DNA of 64,000 bases. It comes from Burkholderia singularis (GTDB taxonomy: Bacteria > Pseudomonadota > Gammaproteobacteria > Burkholderiales > Burkholderiaceae). Made by a program: the position numbers and the translations under genes. The notes beneath the pieces are model-generated. The model made no database searches and was not told the DNA's origin. It worked only from the letters and a program-made list of their open reading frames with translations. How positions within the stretch are numbered: the stretch's first letter is position 1; every line of letters starts with the position of its first letter. The DNA is taken from NCBI RefSeq assembly GCF_900176645.1, contig NZ_FXAN01000094.1:87060-151059 (forward strand). Direction: 5' to 3'. Shown here in pieces: positions 12,026 to 20,289 of this stretch.

Positions 12026-12457
12026 CTATTGCGTCAATGGCGAAGATCGGCAGTTGGCCGCGTAGCGGGCAGGTTCACGGCGACAGATGCGCCCCCGATT
12101 GTTGCCGCTGGAATCGCGAAAATACGCGCCGTAGTCATCCTGGCGGTAGTGCGGCCGCAACCCCGGCGAGCCCTCGGTGGTTCCATCCGCCGGCAGCGCG
12201 AGCGCATGGCAGCGCTCGGCGATCGGCCGCTCGCGCGCAAGAAACCGGGCCATTTGCCCGTTTCCAGACGACGCAGGGCCGCCGTCGTGCGGCCGGCCTG
12301 TCAGAAACAGCAGCCGCGATGCGCCGCCCGGCATCCACGCCGCCCAAGTTGCCGGATCGCCCAACCTGAGCCGACGCCCGAGCGCATCCATCAGCGGTGC
12401 ATAAAACGCGTATGCGCGGTCGACATCGCTTACGTCGACGGCAGATATGTGCAGCAA
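12026..12457 (-). CDS. VOC (glyoxalase-like) superfamily protein with atypical C-terminus
   Basis: A 143-residue protein starting from TTG at 12457, close behind an AAGGG site. The N-terminal half reads as a VOC module (HISAVDVSDVDRAYAFYAPL), and GSPGLRPHYRQDDYGAYFRD is the typical second betaalpha-beta region. Family members usually end with a metal-binding motif near DPDGNNIEAVCH, but here the sequence turns into SGNNRGRICRREPARY with an Arg-rich tail. The expected final glutamate ligand is not visible, so the end may be decayed or frameshifted. It is divergent from the AraC gene with 49 bp between start codons. Confidence 0.65.
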   Translation of the reverse strand: MLHISAVDVSDVDRAYAFYAPLMDALGRRLRLGDPATWAAWMPGGASRLLFLTGRPHDGGPASSGNGQMARFLARERPIAERCHALALPADGTTEGSPGLRPHYRQDDYGAYFRDSSGNNRGRICRREPARYAANCRSSPLTQ

Positions 12458-12460
12458 TCA

Positions 12461-12489
12461 CCCTTTTAAGGGCCGGCATGCACGGCCCT
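12461..12489. promoter_or_regulatory. Inverted repeat between VOC and araC-type genes
   Basis: A dyad, AGGGCCG at 12469-12475 and CGGCCCT at 12483-12489 with a 7-base centre, lies in the 49-bp gap between the divergent starts. It could be an operator or an RNA hairpin before the regulator. Function is inferred only from position. Confidence 0.4.
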
Positions 12490-12506
12490 GTTACAGAGAG
12501 CTTTCG

Positions 12507-13697
12507 ATGAAACCGCAGTACGAACGTGTCACGATCCCCGCCGGCTGCTCGATCCGCGTCTATCACCGTAGACTCGCCGCGATCCCCTTCGAATGGCACC
12601 ATCATCCGGAATATGAACTGACGCTCACGCTGAACAGCCGCGGCCGCCGCTTCATCGGCGATCACGCCGCCGACTACGATGGCGACGATCTCGCTCTTGT
12701 GCCGCCGAATCTGCCGCATACATGGGCGTCGGAAGAACGCATCGATCCCGATGCGCCGCAAGTCGCGCTCGTCGTCTGGTTCACCGGTGACTGGGCGCGC
12801 CGCGTCGCCGACTGCTGCCTCGAATTCGGCAAGCTGCACTCGCTGCTGCGCCGCGCCGCGCCGGGACTGGCGTTCGGCCAGCAGGCCGCCGCCGCGATGC
12901 GCGCGCGGCTGCCGGCGCTGCTCGATGCCTCGCCGCGCGCACGGCTGGCGGCGGTGCTCGACTCGCTCGCGGAACTCGCCGAAGCCGCCGCGCAACCGCT
13001 CGCGACCGCGGCCGCATACAGTGCGAAAGCGGCTGGTGTAGCGGCAAGCAAAGGGCAAGCGCAAGCAGCACGGTCCGCTACCGGCCAACTGTGGACCGAG
13101 CCTGCGGCGGCCTGGCCGCGTCTGACCGACGGCGGCTCGGACCGAGTGGCTTCGCGCGGAACCGAGTCGCGCGAAACAAACCCAGCCCAGACCTTGGTGA
13201 CCGTATCTATTCCGGCCAACTCGAACTGCGCGCAAAGCTCGGCGACACCGGCCGGCCCCGTCGCGGCAAGCCCCATCCCCGAAGCCGAGCGCCTGGACCG
13301 CGTGCTCGATCTGCTCGAGCGCCGCTTTCACGAGCCGCTGCGCATCGCGGAACTCGCCGCGGCCGCGCATCTGTCGGAGCGTTCGCTGCAACGCCGGTTC
13401 GCACAGCACGTCGGCGAAAGTATCGGCCGTTATCTGCAACGCGTGCGGATCGCTTACTCGTCGCGCCAACTCACGGCCACCGATTGGCCCATTGCCGTCA
13501 TTGCCGCTCGCGCGGGCTTTTCGAATCTCTCGAACTTCAACCGGCAATTCCGCACAGTGCGCAACATGACGCCGCGCGAATACCGGCAGTGGTTCGCCGC
13601 GCATGGTCGCGTAGCCGATTCGCCCGAAGAACCGGCCCCACTGAACGTGCGCTCGCCGTCGCTCGAACGCCGTTCATCTCGGCAAACGCGTCGCTGA
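12507..13697 (+). CDS. AraC-family transcriptional regulator with N-terminal cupin
   Basis: A 396-residue regulator from the ATG at 12507 (an upstream ATG at 12447 lies inside the divergent control region). The N-terminal cupin keeps a His cluster (FEWHHHPEYELTLTL, about residue 32) followed by LVPPNLPHTW. The C-terminal AraC domain has two helix-turn-helix units (IAELAAAAHLSERSLQRRF and IAVIAARAGFSNLSNFNRQF), ending PREYRQW. Between them, about residues 168-252, lies an unusually long low-complexity linker with odd composition. It likely controls the adjacent VOC/DUF1479 genes. Confidence 0.9.
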   Translation: MKPQYERVTIPAGCSIRVYHRRLAAIPFEWHHHPEYELTLTLNSRGRRFIGDHAADYDGDDLALVPPNLPHTWASEERIDPDAPQVALVVWFTGDWARRVADCCLEFGKLHSLLRRAAPGLAFGQQAAAAMRARLPALLDASPRARLAAVLDSLAELAEAAAQPLATAAAYSAKAAGVAASKGQAQAARSATGQLWTEPAAAWPRLTDGGSDRVASRGTESRETNPAQTLVTVSIPANSNCAQSSATPAGPVAASPIPEAERLDRVLDLLERRFHEPLRIAELAAAAHLSERSLQRRFAQHVGESIGRYLQRVRIAYSSRQLTATDWPIAVIAARAGFSNLSNFNRQFRTVRNMTPREYRQWFAAHGRVADSPEEPAPLNVRSPSLERRSSRQTRR

Positions 13698-13760
13698 AAG
13701 CCGCTGCGCCGAAACGCCAGACGAACGCCTGCGCAGCTAGATCGCGGCCATGCCCGCCGC

Positions 13761-13800
13761 GCAAAAAAGAAAACGCCTCGACGGCGAAACCGTCGAGGCG
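13761..13800 (-). terminator. Rho-independent terminator of the sdh-gltA operon
   Basis: An 11-bp GC-rich stem (CGCCTCGACGG at 13774-13784 with CCGTCGAGGCG at 13790-13800) is followed on the minus strand by a T-rich tail. It stands about 50 bp after the gltA stop and also faces the end of the AraC gene. Confidence 0.85.
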
Positions 13801-13849
13801 CGAATCAAACAGCGCGCGCGGCACATCGCCCGCGCGCAATTCCGGCCGC

Positions 13850-15151
13850 TTAGCGCTGCGCGATCGGCTTCGCGGTGCGCTGCGTTTCGCCGATGAAGAG
13901 CTGGCGCGGACGGCCGATCTTCTGCTCGGGATCGGCGATCATCTCGTTCCACTGCGCGATCCAGCCGACCGTGCGAGCCATCGCGAAGATGCAGGTGAAC
14001 ATCGACGTCGGGATGCCGAGCGCGCGCTGGACGATGCCCGAATAGAAATCGACGTTCGGATACAACTTGCGCGACACGAAGTATTCGTCTTCGAGCGCGA
14101 TCTTCTCGAGCTGCATCGCGAGCTTGAACAGCGGATCGTCATGCAGACCCAGCTCGTTCAACACTTCATGGCAGGTCTCGCGCATCAGCTTCGCACGCGG
14201 ATCGTAGTTCTTGTACACGCGGTGGCCGAAGCCCATCAGCTTCACGCCCGAATTCTTGTCCTTCACTTGCTTGATGAATTCGGGGATGTTGTCCGGCGAG
14301 CCGATCTGCTCGAGCATATTCAGCGCGGCTTCGTTCGCGCCGCCGTGCGCCGGCCCCCACAGACATGCGATACCGGCCGCGATACACGCAAACGGATTCG
14401 CACCCGACGAGCCCGCAAGACGGACCGTCGACGTCGATGCGTTCTGCTCGTGATCGGCATGCAGAATCAGGATACGGTCGAGCGCGCGCACCAGCACGTC
14501 GTTGACCTGATATTCCTCGCACGGGTTCGCGAACATCATCCGCATGAAGTTCGCGCTGTACGACAGATTGTTTTGCGGATAAACGAACGGCTGACCGATG
14601 CTGTATTTGTACGCCATCGCGACGAGCGTCGGCAGCTTCGCGATCATGCGGATCGCCGACACCTCGCGGTGACGCGGCTCGTTGATATCGAGCGAATCGT
14701 GATAGAACGCCGACAGCGCGCCGACTGCGGCGACCAGGATCGCCATCGGGTGCGCGTCGCGGCGAAAGCCTCGGAAGAAGAACTGCATCTGCTCGTGCAC
14801 CATCGTGTGCTTCGTGACGGTGGCGACGAATTCCTTCTTTTGCGCCGCGTTCGGCAGTTCGCCCTTCAGCAGCAGGTAGCAGGTTTCGAGGAAGTCCGCA
14901 TTCTCGGCGAGATTGTCGATCGGGTAGCCGCGATACAGCAGCTCGCCCTTGTCGCCGTCGATGTACGTGATGGCCGAGTTGCACGACGCTGTCGACATGA
15001 AGCCCGGGTCATACGTGAACTTGCCTGTCTGGCCGTACAGCTTGCGGATGTCGATCACATCCGGGCCCAGCGTACCCTTGTAGATCGGCAGTTCGACGCT
15101 CGGCGAATTATCGCTGAACGATAGCGTGGCTTTAACATCAGACGGGGTCAT
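13850..15151 (-). CDS. gltA: Citrate synthase (type II)
   Basis: Citrate synthase condenses oxaloacetate and acetyl-CoA, the entry step of the TCA cycle. The 433-residue protein has the length of the hexameric Gram-negative type. Active-site blocks are HADHEQNASTSTVRLAGS (catalytic His), GPAHGGANEAALNML and MGFGHRVYKNYDPRAK. The N-terminal domain (LSFSDNSPSVELPIYKGTLG) belongs to the NADH-sensitive group. It is the last gene of sdhC-sdhD-sdhA-sdhB-sdhE-gltA, 53 bp after sdhE, and ends in a strong terminator. Confidence 0.98.
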   Translation of the reverse strand: MTPSDVKATLSFSDNSPSVELPIYKGTLGPDVIDIRKLYGQTGKFTYDPGFMSTASCNSAITYIDGDKGELLYRGYPIDNLAENADFLETCYLLLKGELPNAAQKKEFVATVTKHTMVHEQMQFFFRGFRRDAHPMAILVAAVGALSAFYHDSLDINEPRHREVSAIRMIAKLPTLVAMAYKYSIGQPFVYPQNNLSYSANFMRMMFANPCEEYQVNDVLVRALDRILILHADHEQNASTSTVRLAGSSGANPFACIAAGIACLWGPAHGGANEAALNMLEQIGSPDNIPEFIKQVKDKNSGVKLMGFGHRVYKNYDPRAKLMRETCHEVLNELGLHDDPLFKLAMQLEKIALEDEYFVSRKLYPNVDFYSGIVQRALGIPTSMFTCIFAMARTVGWIAQWNEMIADPEQKIGRPRQLFIGETQRTAKPIAQR

Positions 15152-15204
15152 GGCACATCCTCAATCGAAAAAAGAAATGGTTTTCGATAACGGGCACAAC
15201 GCTC

Positions 15205-15474
15205 TCAAACGCTGCGCAGCATCTCCAGCAGCCTGGACATTTCCGGGCCGGCAAGGTCGCCCTCCGGTTCCTTGCGCGCAAGCAGCAAGTCCATCAGGTC
15301 GTTGTCGCTCAGATCCAGCAGGCGCGACAGTGCGCTCACGTCGGCGTCGCTGAGGTCATGCTCGTGTCTTTCGAAGAAACGCTCGAAAATGAGATCGTTC
15401 TCCAGCAGACCGCGCCGGGCGCGCCAGCGAAGACGCGCGCGGCGGTGCGGATCGGATTGATGCGACTCGCTCAT
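15205..15474 (-). CDS. sdhE: FAD assembly factor SdhE
   Basis: SdhE promotes covalent FAD attachment to SdhA. The 89-residue protein from the ATG at 15474 carries the signature RARRGLLENDLIFERF (the RGxxE motif) near residue 20 and the helical segment ALSRLLDLSDNDLMDLLL. A longer frame to 15522 is possible but adds an Arg-rich stretch atypical of the family. It lies between sdhB and gltA in the TCA operon, the expected place for its role in succinate dehydrogenase maturation. Confidence 0.95.
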   Translation of the reverse strand: MSESHQSDPHRRARLRWRARRGLLENDLIFERFFERHEHDLSDADVSALSRLLDLSDNDLMDLLLARKEPEGDLAGPEMSRLLEMLRSV

Positions 15475-15570
15475 GGCAGTACGCGTCGCGCCGCGCCAAG
15501 CCGGGCCGCGCCGAACGAACACGCGGGCGCGCAGCGGGCGGCGGACGAAGCGAGCAAAGATTGTTTCATA

Positions 15571-16272
15571 TTAAACCGCACGGCGAACCATCAGTTCCTT
15601 GATCTTGCCGATCGCCTTCGTCGGGTTCAGGCCCTTCGGACACACGTCGACGCAGTTCATGATCGTATGGCAGCGGAACAGGCGGTACGGATCGTTGAGA
15701 TTGTCGAGGCGCTCGCCCGTCGCGCGATCACGGCTGTCCGCGATGAAGCGGTATGCCTGCAGCAGGCCGGCCGGACCGACGAACTTGTCCGGATTCCACC
15801 AGAAGCTCGGGCACGACGTCGAGCAGCTCGCGCACAGAATGCACTCGTACAGGCCGTCCAGCTCGTCACGCTCCTCCGGCGACTGCAGACGCTCCTTCTC
15901 GGGCGGCGGCTCGTCGTTGATCAGGTACGGGCGGATCGAGTGATACTGGTTGAAGAACTGCGTGAAGTCGCAAATCAGGTCGCGCACGACGGGCAAGCCC
16001 GGCAGCGGACGCAGCACGATTTTCTGCGGCAGGTCGTTCAGGTTCGTCAGACATGCCAGGCCGTTCTTGCCGTTGATGTTCATCGCGTCCGAACCGCACA
16101 CGCCCTCGCGGCACGAGCGGCGGAACGACAACGTCTCGTCGAGCGCCTTCAGCTTGACGAGCGCGTCGAGCAGCATCCGCTCGTGCTGAATCTCCAGCTC
16201 GTACGTCTGCATGCGCGGCGCGGCGTCCTTATCCGGATCGTAGCGGTAGATTTCGAAAATGCGTTTGGCCAT
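15571..16272 (-). CDS. sdhB: Succinate dehydrogenase iron-sulfur subunit
   Basis: SdhB passes electrons from the SdhA flavin to ubiquinone through three Fe-S clusters. The 233-residue protein has the 2Fe-2S ligands in RSCREGVCGSDAMN with NGLAC downstream. The 4Fe-4S and 3Fe-4S ligands lie in CILCASCSTSCPSFWW and CHTIMNCVDVCPKGLNP. It lies 21 bp after sdhA. Confidence 0.98.
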   Translation of the reverse strand: MAKRIFEIYRYDPDKDAAPRMQTYELEIQHERMLLDALVKLKALDETLSFRRSCREGVCGSDAMNINGKNGLACLTNLNDLPQKIVLRPLPGLPVVRDLICDFTQFFNQYHSIRPYLINDEPPPEKERLQSPEERDELDGLYECILCASCSTSCPSFWWNPDKFVGPAGLLQAYRFIADSRDRATGERLDNLNDPYRLFRCHTIMNCVDVCPKGLNPTKAIGKIKELMVRRAV

Positions 16273-16293
16273 TTCAGATTCCTTTGCGCTGGC

Positions 16294-18069
16294 TTAGAAC
16301 GTACGCGCCTTCGGCGGCACGGACTCGACCGTCAGCGGCTTCATATGGACGGGCTTATAGTCGAGGCGATCGTTTTCGCTAAACCACAGGGTGTGGCGCA
16401 GCCAGTTGTCGTCGTCGCGATGTTCGTAGTCGCTGTGCGCGTGCGCGCCGCGGCTTTCCTTGCGCGCTTCGGCCGACACCATCGTCGCGCGCGCGACCTC
16501 GATCAGGTTCGCCAGTTCGAGCGCCTCGACGCGCGCGGTGTTGAACACCTTCGACTTGTCCTTCAGATGCACGTTGGCGACGCGCTCCTTCAACTCGGCC
16601 ATCTTGCCGACGCCCTCGGACAGCAGCGCCGACGTGCGGAACACGCCCGCATGCTTTTGCATCGTCGAGCGGATGTCGTTCGCGACGTCCTGCGTATATT
16701 CGCCCGACGAAGATTTCTCGAGCTTCGCGAGACGCTCGAGCGAGAAATCGCCCGCGTCCGCCGGCAGCGGCTTGTGATCGCGCTGGTTCTTCACATGCTC
16801 GACGATATGGTTGCCGGCCGCGCGGCCGAACACCACGAGATCGAGCAGTGAATTCGTGCCGAGACGGTTCGCGCCGTGCACCGACACGCACGAGCATTCG
16901 CCGACCGCGTAGAAGCCGTTGATCGGCTCCTCATGGCCGCGCGCCGTGCCGACCACTTGGCCGTGAATGTTGGTCGGAATGCCGCCCATTTGATAATGGA
17001 TCGTCGGCACGACCGGAATCGGCTCCTTGATGCAATCGACGTTCGCGAACTTCAGCGCGATTTCGCGGATCGACGGCAGGCGCTTCATGATCGTCTCCGC
17101 GCCGATGTGCGACAGGTCGAGCAGCACGTGATCCTTGTTCGGACCGACGCCTCGGCCTTCCTTGATTTCCTGGTCCATCGAGCGCGACACGAAATCGCGC
17201 GGCGCCAGATCCTTCAGCGTCGGCGCATAGCGCTCCATGAAGCGCTCGCCGTTCGCATTGCGCAGAATGCCGCCTTCGCCGCGCACGCCTTCGGTGATCA
17301 GCACGCCCGCGCCCGCGACGCCCGTCGGGTGGAACTGCCAGAACTCCATGTCCTGCAGCGCGATGCCCGAACGCGCGGCCATCCCGAGGCCGTCGCCCGT
17401 GTTGATGAACGCGTTGGTCGACGCCGCGAAGATGCGGCCCGCGCCGCCCGTTGCGAAGAGCGTCGTCTTGCCTTCGAGGATGTAGACGTCGCCCGTTTCC
17501 ATTTCGAGGGCCGTCACGCCGAGCACGTCGCCGTCCGCATCGCGGATCAGGTCGAGCGCCATCCATTCGACGAAGAATTGCGTCTTCGCGGCGACGTTCT
17601 GCTGGTACAGCGTGTGCAGCAGCGCGTGGCCAGTGCGGTCGGCCGCCGCGCACGCGCGCTGCACCGGCTTCTCGCCGTAGTTCGCGGTGTGGCCCCCGAA
17701 CGGGCGCTGGTAGATCGTGCCATCCGCGTTGCGGTCGAACGGCATGCCGAAGTGTTCGAGTTCGTAGACCGCGTTCGGCGCTTCACGGCACATGAATTCG
17801 ATCGCGTCCTGGTCGCCGAGCCAGTCGGAGCCCTTGATCGTGTCGTAGAAGTGATAGTGCCAGTTGTCTTCGCTCATGTTGCCGAGCGACGCGCCGATCC
17901 CGCCTTGCGCGGCGACCGTGTGCGAACGCGTCGGGAACACTTTCGACAGCACGCAGACGGAAAGGCCCGCGCGCGACAGTTGCAGCGACGCGCGCATCCC
18001 CGAGCCGCCCGCGCCGACGATCACCACGTCGAACTTGCGACGCGGCAGGGAATTTTTGATTGCAGCCAT
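16294..18069 (-). CDS. sdhA: Succinate dehydrogenase flavoprotein subunit
   Basis: SdhA oxidises succinate to fumarate using covalently bound FAD. The 591-residue protein shows the dinucleotide fold VVIVGAGGSGMRASLQLS and the FAD-linking histidine block TRSHTVAAQGGI near residue 50. The active-site segments are QFHPTGVAGAGVLITEGVRGEGG and YGEKPVQRACAAADRTGHALLHT. It lies directly after sdhD (3 bp) and before sdhB, in the conserved operon order. Confidence 0.98.
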   Translation of the reverse strand: MAAIKNSLPRRKFDVVIVGAGGSGMRASLQLSRAGLSVCVLSKVFPTRSHTVAAQGGIGASLGNMSEDNWHYHFYDTIKGSDWLGDQDAIEFMCREAPNAVYELEHFGMPFDRNADGTIYQRPFGGHTANYGEKPVQRACAAADRTGHALLHTLYQQNVAAKTQFFVEWMALDLIRDADGDVLGVTALEMETGDVYILEGKTTLFATGGAGRIFAASTNAFINTGDGLGMAARSGIALQDMEFWQFHPTGVAGAGVLITEGVRGEGGILRNANGERFMERYAPTLKDLAPRDFVSRSMDQEIKEGRGVGPNKDHVLLDLSHIGAETIMKRLPSIREIALKFANVDCIKEPIPVVPTIHYQMGGIPTNIHGQVVGTARGHEEPINGFYAVGECSCVSVHGANRLGTNSLLDLVVFGRAAGNHIVEHVKNQRDHKPLPADAGDFSLERLAKLEKSSSGEYTQDVANDIRSTMQKHAGVFRTSALLSEGVGKMAELKERVANVHLKDKSKVFNTARVEALELANLIEVARATMVSAEARKESRGAHAHSDYEHRDDDNWLRHTLWFSENDRLDYKPVHMKPLTVESVPPKARTF

Positions 18070-18072
18070 TCT

Positions 18073-18441
18073 TTACACTCTCCAGAGAATCTGCGCAGCG
18101 TAACCCGCGCTCGCGAGCAGCCAGACGATCGTCAACGATTGCAGCACGATACGCACGCCGACGGGCTTCACGTAGTCCATCCAGATATCGCGCACGCCGA
18201 CCCATGCGTGATAGAAGAGCGAAAGCAGCGTGACGAAGGTGGCGAGCTTCATCCATTGCGTGGCGAAGATCGACGCCCAGCCTTCATACGAGAAATCGCG
18301 CGCGGTAAAGAACCACACGAGCAGGATCACCGTGTAGACCGCCATGATCGTGGCGGTGATGCGTTGCGCGAGCCAGTCGCGCAGACCATAGTGAGCGCCG
18401 ACGACGAGGCGCTTCGAGCCGATACGATTGTGGGCTGCCAT
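18073..18441 (-). CDS. sdhD: Succinate dehydrogenase membrane anchor subunit SdhD
   Basis: A 122-residue protein with three membrane helices that anchors the complex and helps bind haem and quinone. The motif YHAWVGVRDIWMDYVKP includes the conserved His and Asp-Tyr of SdhD. The start lies 3 bp after the sdhC stop, so translation is tightly linked. Size and order fit the sdhCDAB layout. Confidence 0.95.
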   Translation of the reverse strand: MAAHNRIGSKRLVVGAHYGLRDWLAQRITATIMAVYTVILLVWFFTARDFSYEGWASIFATQWMKLATFVTLLSLFYHAWVGVRDIWMDYVKPVGVRIVLQSLTIVWLLASAGYAAQILWRV

Positions 18442-18444
18442 TTT

Positions 18445-18861
18445 TTAGAATGCTCCGAACAGTTTGAGCGCGACGGCGACCGTGAGAAGCGTCGACACGG
18501 CGAATACGACGACCGACGTGCGCTTGCCGCGCTCCTTGGACACCGCATCGTGATTCATGTCCATCAGCAGATGGCGCACACCCGCGCAGAAGTGGAACAG
18601 AAACGCCCACGACAGCGCGAGAACGATCAGCTTGACGATGATGTTGGAGAGAAACGCCTTGAAGACTTCGAAGCTGAGTTCGGAGGTCAGGCTTTGATCG
18701 AAGAGATAAAGCAGGAAAGGAAGAAACAGGAACAGCAGCGCACCGCTGACCCGGTGCAGGATCGAAACCTTGGCCGCGAGCGGCAAACGGTACTTCAGCG
18801 TGATATCGCCAAATCCGATGTTCCGATACTCCGGCCTCGGCTTTCTAACTGCTTCAGTCAT
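18445..18861 (-). CDS. sdhC: Succinate dehydrogenase cytochrome b556 subunit SdhC
   Basis: A 138-residue protein with three membrane helices. The quinone-site block SILHRVSGALLFLFLPF and the haem-ligand region HFCAGVRHLLMDMNHD are both intact. It is the first gene of the sdh-gltA operon. The promoter should lie in the 218-bp gap to the GntR gene; I could not pick a convincing -35/-10 there. Confidence 0.96.
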   Translation of the reverse strand: MTEAVRKPRPEYRNIGFGDITLKYRLPLAAKVSILHRVSGALLFLFLPFLLYLFDQSLTSELSFEVFKAFLSNIIVKLIVLALSWAFLFHFCAGVRHLLMDMNHDAVSKERGKRTSVVVFAVSTLLTVAVALKLFGAF

Positions 18862-19079
18862 GCTAGACCCCTACGATGTTGTGACACTAATCCGAGATTT
18901 TAGCGCCTTTTTATTTCGCGCTGCAGCGAAAGTCAGCGCTGAAGCGTTGCATTTCACAGCGGTAAACAAGGCGCGAAACATGCTTGACGCGTGGGGCGCG
19001 CAATCACCTATTGTTTTGCCTTACGCTGATTCAGGCTCAGCCTGAGTTGCTACCGATCTTCAGTTCAACTGTTCAACTT

Positions 19080-19880
19080 TCAACTCAAGTCGTTCTGATA
19101 GTAATACCCGGTCGTGACATACCATCCGCGCCGCACCTCGACAGGGCGATCGCCATACGTATATGACACGCGCTCGACCGACAGCAACGGAAAGCCCACC
19201 GGCACGCCAATTGCGTCGGCAACCGCAGGCTCCGCCGCCACCGCGCGGACCTTCTCGGTCGCACGAATCATCCGCGTGCCGAACTCGCTTTCGAACATCG
19301 CGTAAAGCGGACCCTTGTAATCGCTCAGGCGCTCGAACGTGAGTCCGCGAAATATCGCGCCCGGCAACCAGATCTCGTCGAGCACCGTCACCGCACCGTC
19401 AAACTCCAGGACGCGCCGCACCTGAACGACCGGATCGGCCGGCTTCAGATCGAGTTGGCGCGCGATCTCGGCCGGCGCCCGCATGCGCCGGCACTCGAGC
19501 AGCCGGCTCACATGCGGATGCTCGACGCCGTCGTCGGCCAGAAGCCGCAGGAAACGGAACTGCGCGCGCTCCTCGCTATGAGTCGCAACGAACGTGCCCT
19601 TGCCCTGGCGGCGCACGAGCAGATTGTCGGCGGCGAGTTCGTCGATCGCCTTGCGCACCGTGCCCTGGCTGACTTTGTAGCGCGCCGCGAGTTCGACCTC
19701 GCTCGGAATGATTTCGCCCGGCTTCCATTCGCCGGCCTCGAGACTCTGCGTGATCAGGGCCTTGATTTGCTGATAGAGCGGGCTGAAAGTCGGCGAAGGC
19801 GCGGCCGCGGCTTCGCCGCCGGGCTGCGAAGCGCCGGCTGCGCCAGTCGGATTGGGTGCGCTCGCCTGATTGGAAGTCAT
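19080..19880 (-). CDS. GntR-family (HutC/UTRA-type) transcriptional regulator
   Basis: A 266-residue regulator from the ATG at 19880 (another ATG at 19889 is possible; longer readings run through the operator region). The N-terminus is a low-complexity Ala/Pro tail. A winged helix follows (IPSEVELAARYKVSQGTVRKAID, about residues 70-95), then a UTRA effector domain that starts near AQFRFLRLLADDG and ends DRPVEVRRGWYVTTGYYYQND. It lies between the sdh operon and mdh, so it likely senses a TCA-related metabolite and controls one or both, but no ligand can be read from sequence. Confidence 0.93.
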   Translation of the reverse strand: MTSNQASAPNPTGAAGASQPGGEAAAAPSPTFSPLYQQIKALITQSLEAGEWKPGEIIPSEVELAARYKVSQGTVRKAIDELAADNLLVRRQGKGTFVATHSEERAQFRFLRLLADDGVEHPHVSRLLECRRMRAPAEIARQLDLKPADPVVQVRRVLEFDGAVTVLDEIWLPGAIFRGLTFERLSDYKGPLYAMFESEFGTRMIRATEKVRAVAAEPAVADAIGVPVGFPLLSVERVSYTYGDRPVEVRRGWYVTTGYYYQNDLS

Positions 19881-19937
19881 GGCGCGCATTTCAACATAAA
19901 CCCCGCTTTTCCGTCTAGATTTTTCCTGCAAAACATC

Positions 19938-19953
19938 TGTCTTATATAAGACA
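19938..19953. promoter_or_regulatory. Perfect 16-bp palindrome, probable GntR operator
   Basis: TGTCTTATATAAGACA is a perfect palindrome, followed by a further ATAAGAT half-site. It lies 57 bp before the GntR start and 11 bp upstream of the mdh -35. Form and position fit a GntR-family operator serving both divergent genes. Confidence 0.65.
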
Positions 19954-19964
19954 TAAGATAGGGT

Positions 19965-19993
19965 TTGACTTTGCCTGCCGCGACTCCTAAACT
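19965..19993 (+). promoter_or_regulatory. Predicted sigma-70 promoter of mdh
   Basis: TTGACT at 19965-19970 and TAAACT at 19988-19993 are separated by 17 bp. The start of transcription would be near position 20000, giving mdh a leader of roughly 290 nt that contains the inverted repeat at 20056-20148. Confidence 0.55.
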
Positions 19994-20055
19994 CCGGGGC
20001 GAGCAAGGGTTCGCGGGTTGCCGCACGCATGTCGGCCGCGCCCCGAATCGGGCCC

Positions 20056-20148
20056 GCTCACGCTAATCACGGGCTTGCGCCGGCTGCCTGCCCCGCAAAC
20101 GGATTTTTAGGATCAGGCAAACCTGCGTTGCCTGTCATTAGCGTGAGC
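20056..20148 (+). other. Inverted-repeat element in the mdh leader
   Basis: GCTCACGCTAAT at 20056-20067 is perfectly complementary to ATTAGCGTGAGC at 20137-20148. Between them CAGGCAA (20114-20120) pairs with TTGCCTG (20128-20134). The nested arrangement would fold into a branched RNA of about 93 nt in the transcript upstream of mdh. It has no ORF. It could be a cis-regulatory leader, a small RNA or a remnant of a repeat; I recognise no known family. Confidence 0.55.
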
Positions 20149-20289
20149 CGGCCCCGGCGCTCCCGTCTGTTTTCAGGCAGCATCGCGCCTGCAACCGCGA
20201 ACCCTCCCTGCTACAACGCAACGCTTCGCATAACGCGCATAAAATGGCGTTTTTCCTAGCGTTCCACGCTCATCGTCCTGGAGATTTCA

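Noticed and set aside
12135..13604. A 489-residue minus-strand frame over the AraC and VOC genes
   Set aside because: It is antisense to an AraC protein with two clear helix-turn-helix motifs and has no domain of its own.
16876..18903. A 675-residue plus-strand frame over sdhA, sdhD and sdhC
   Set aside because: It crosses three validated genes on the other strand and reads as His/Arg/Val-rich noise.
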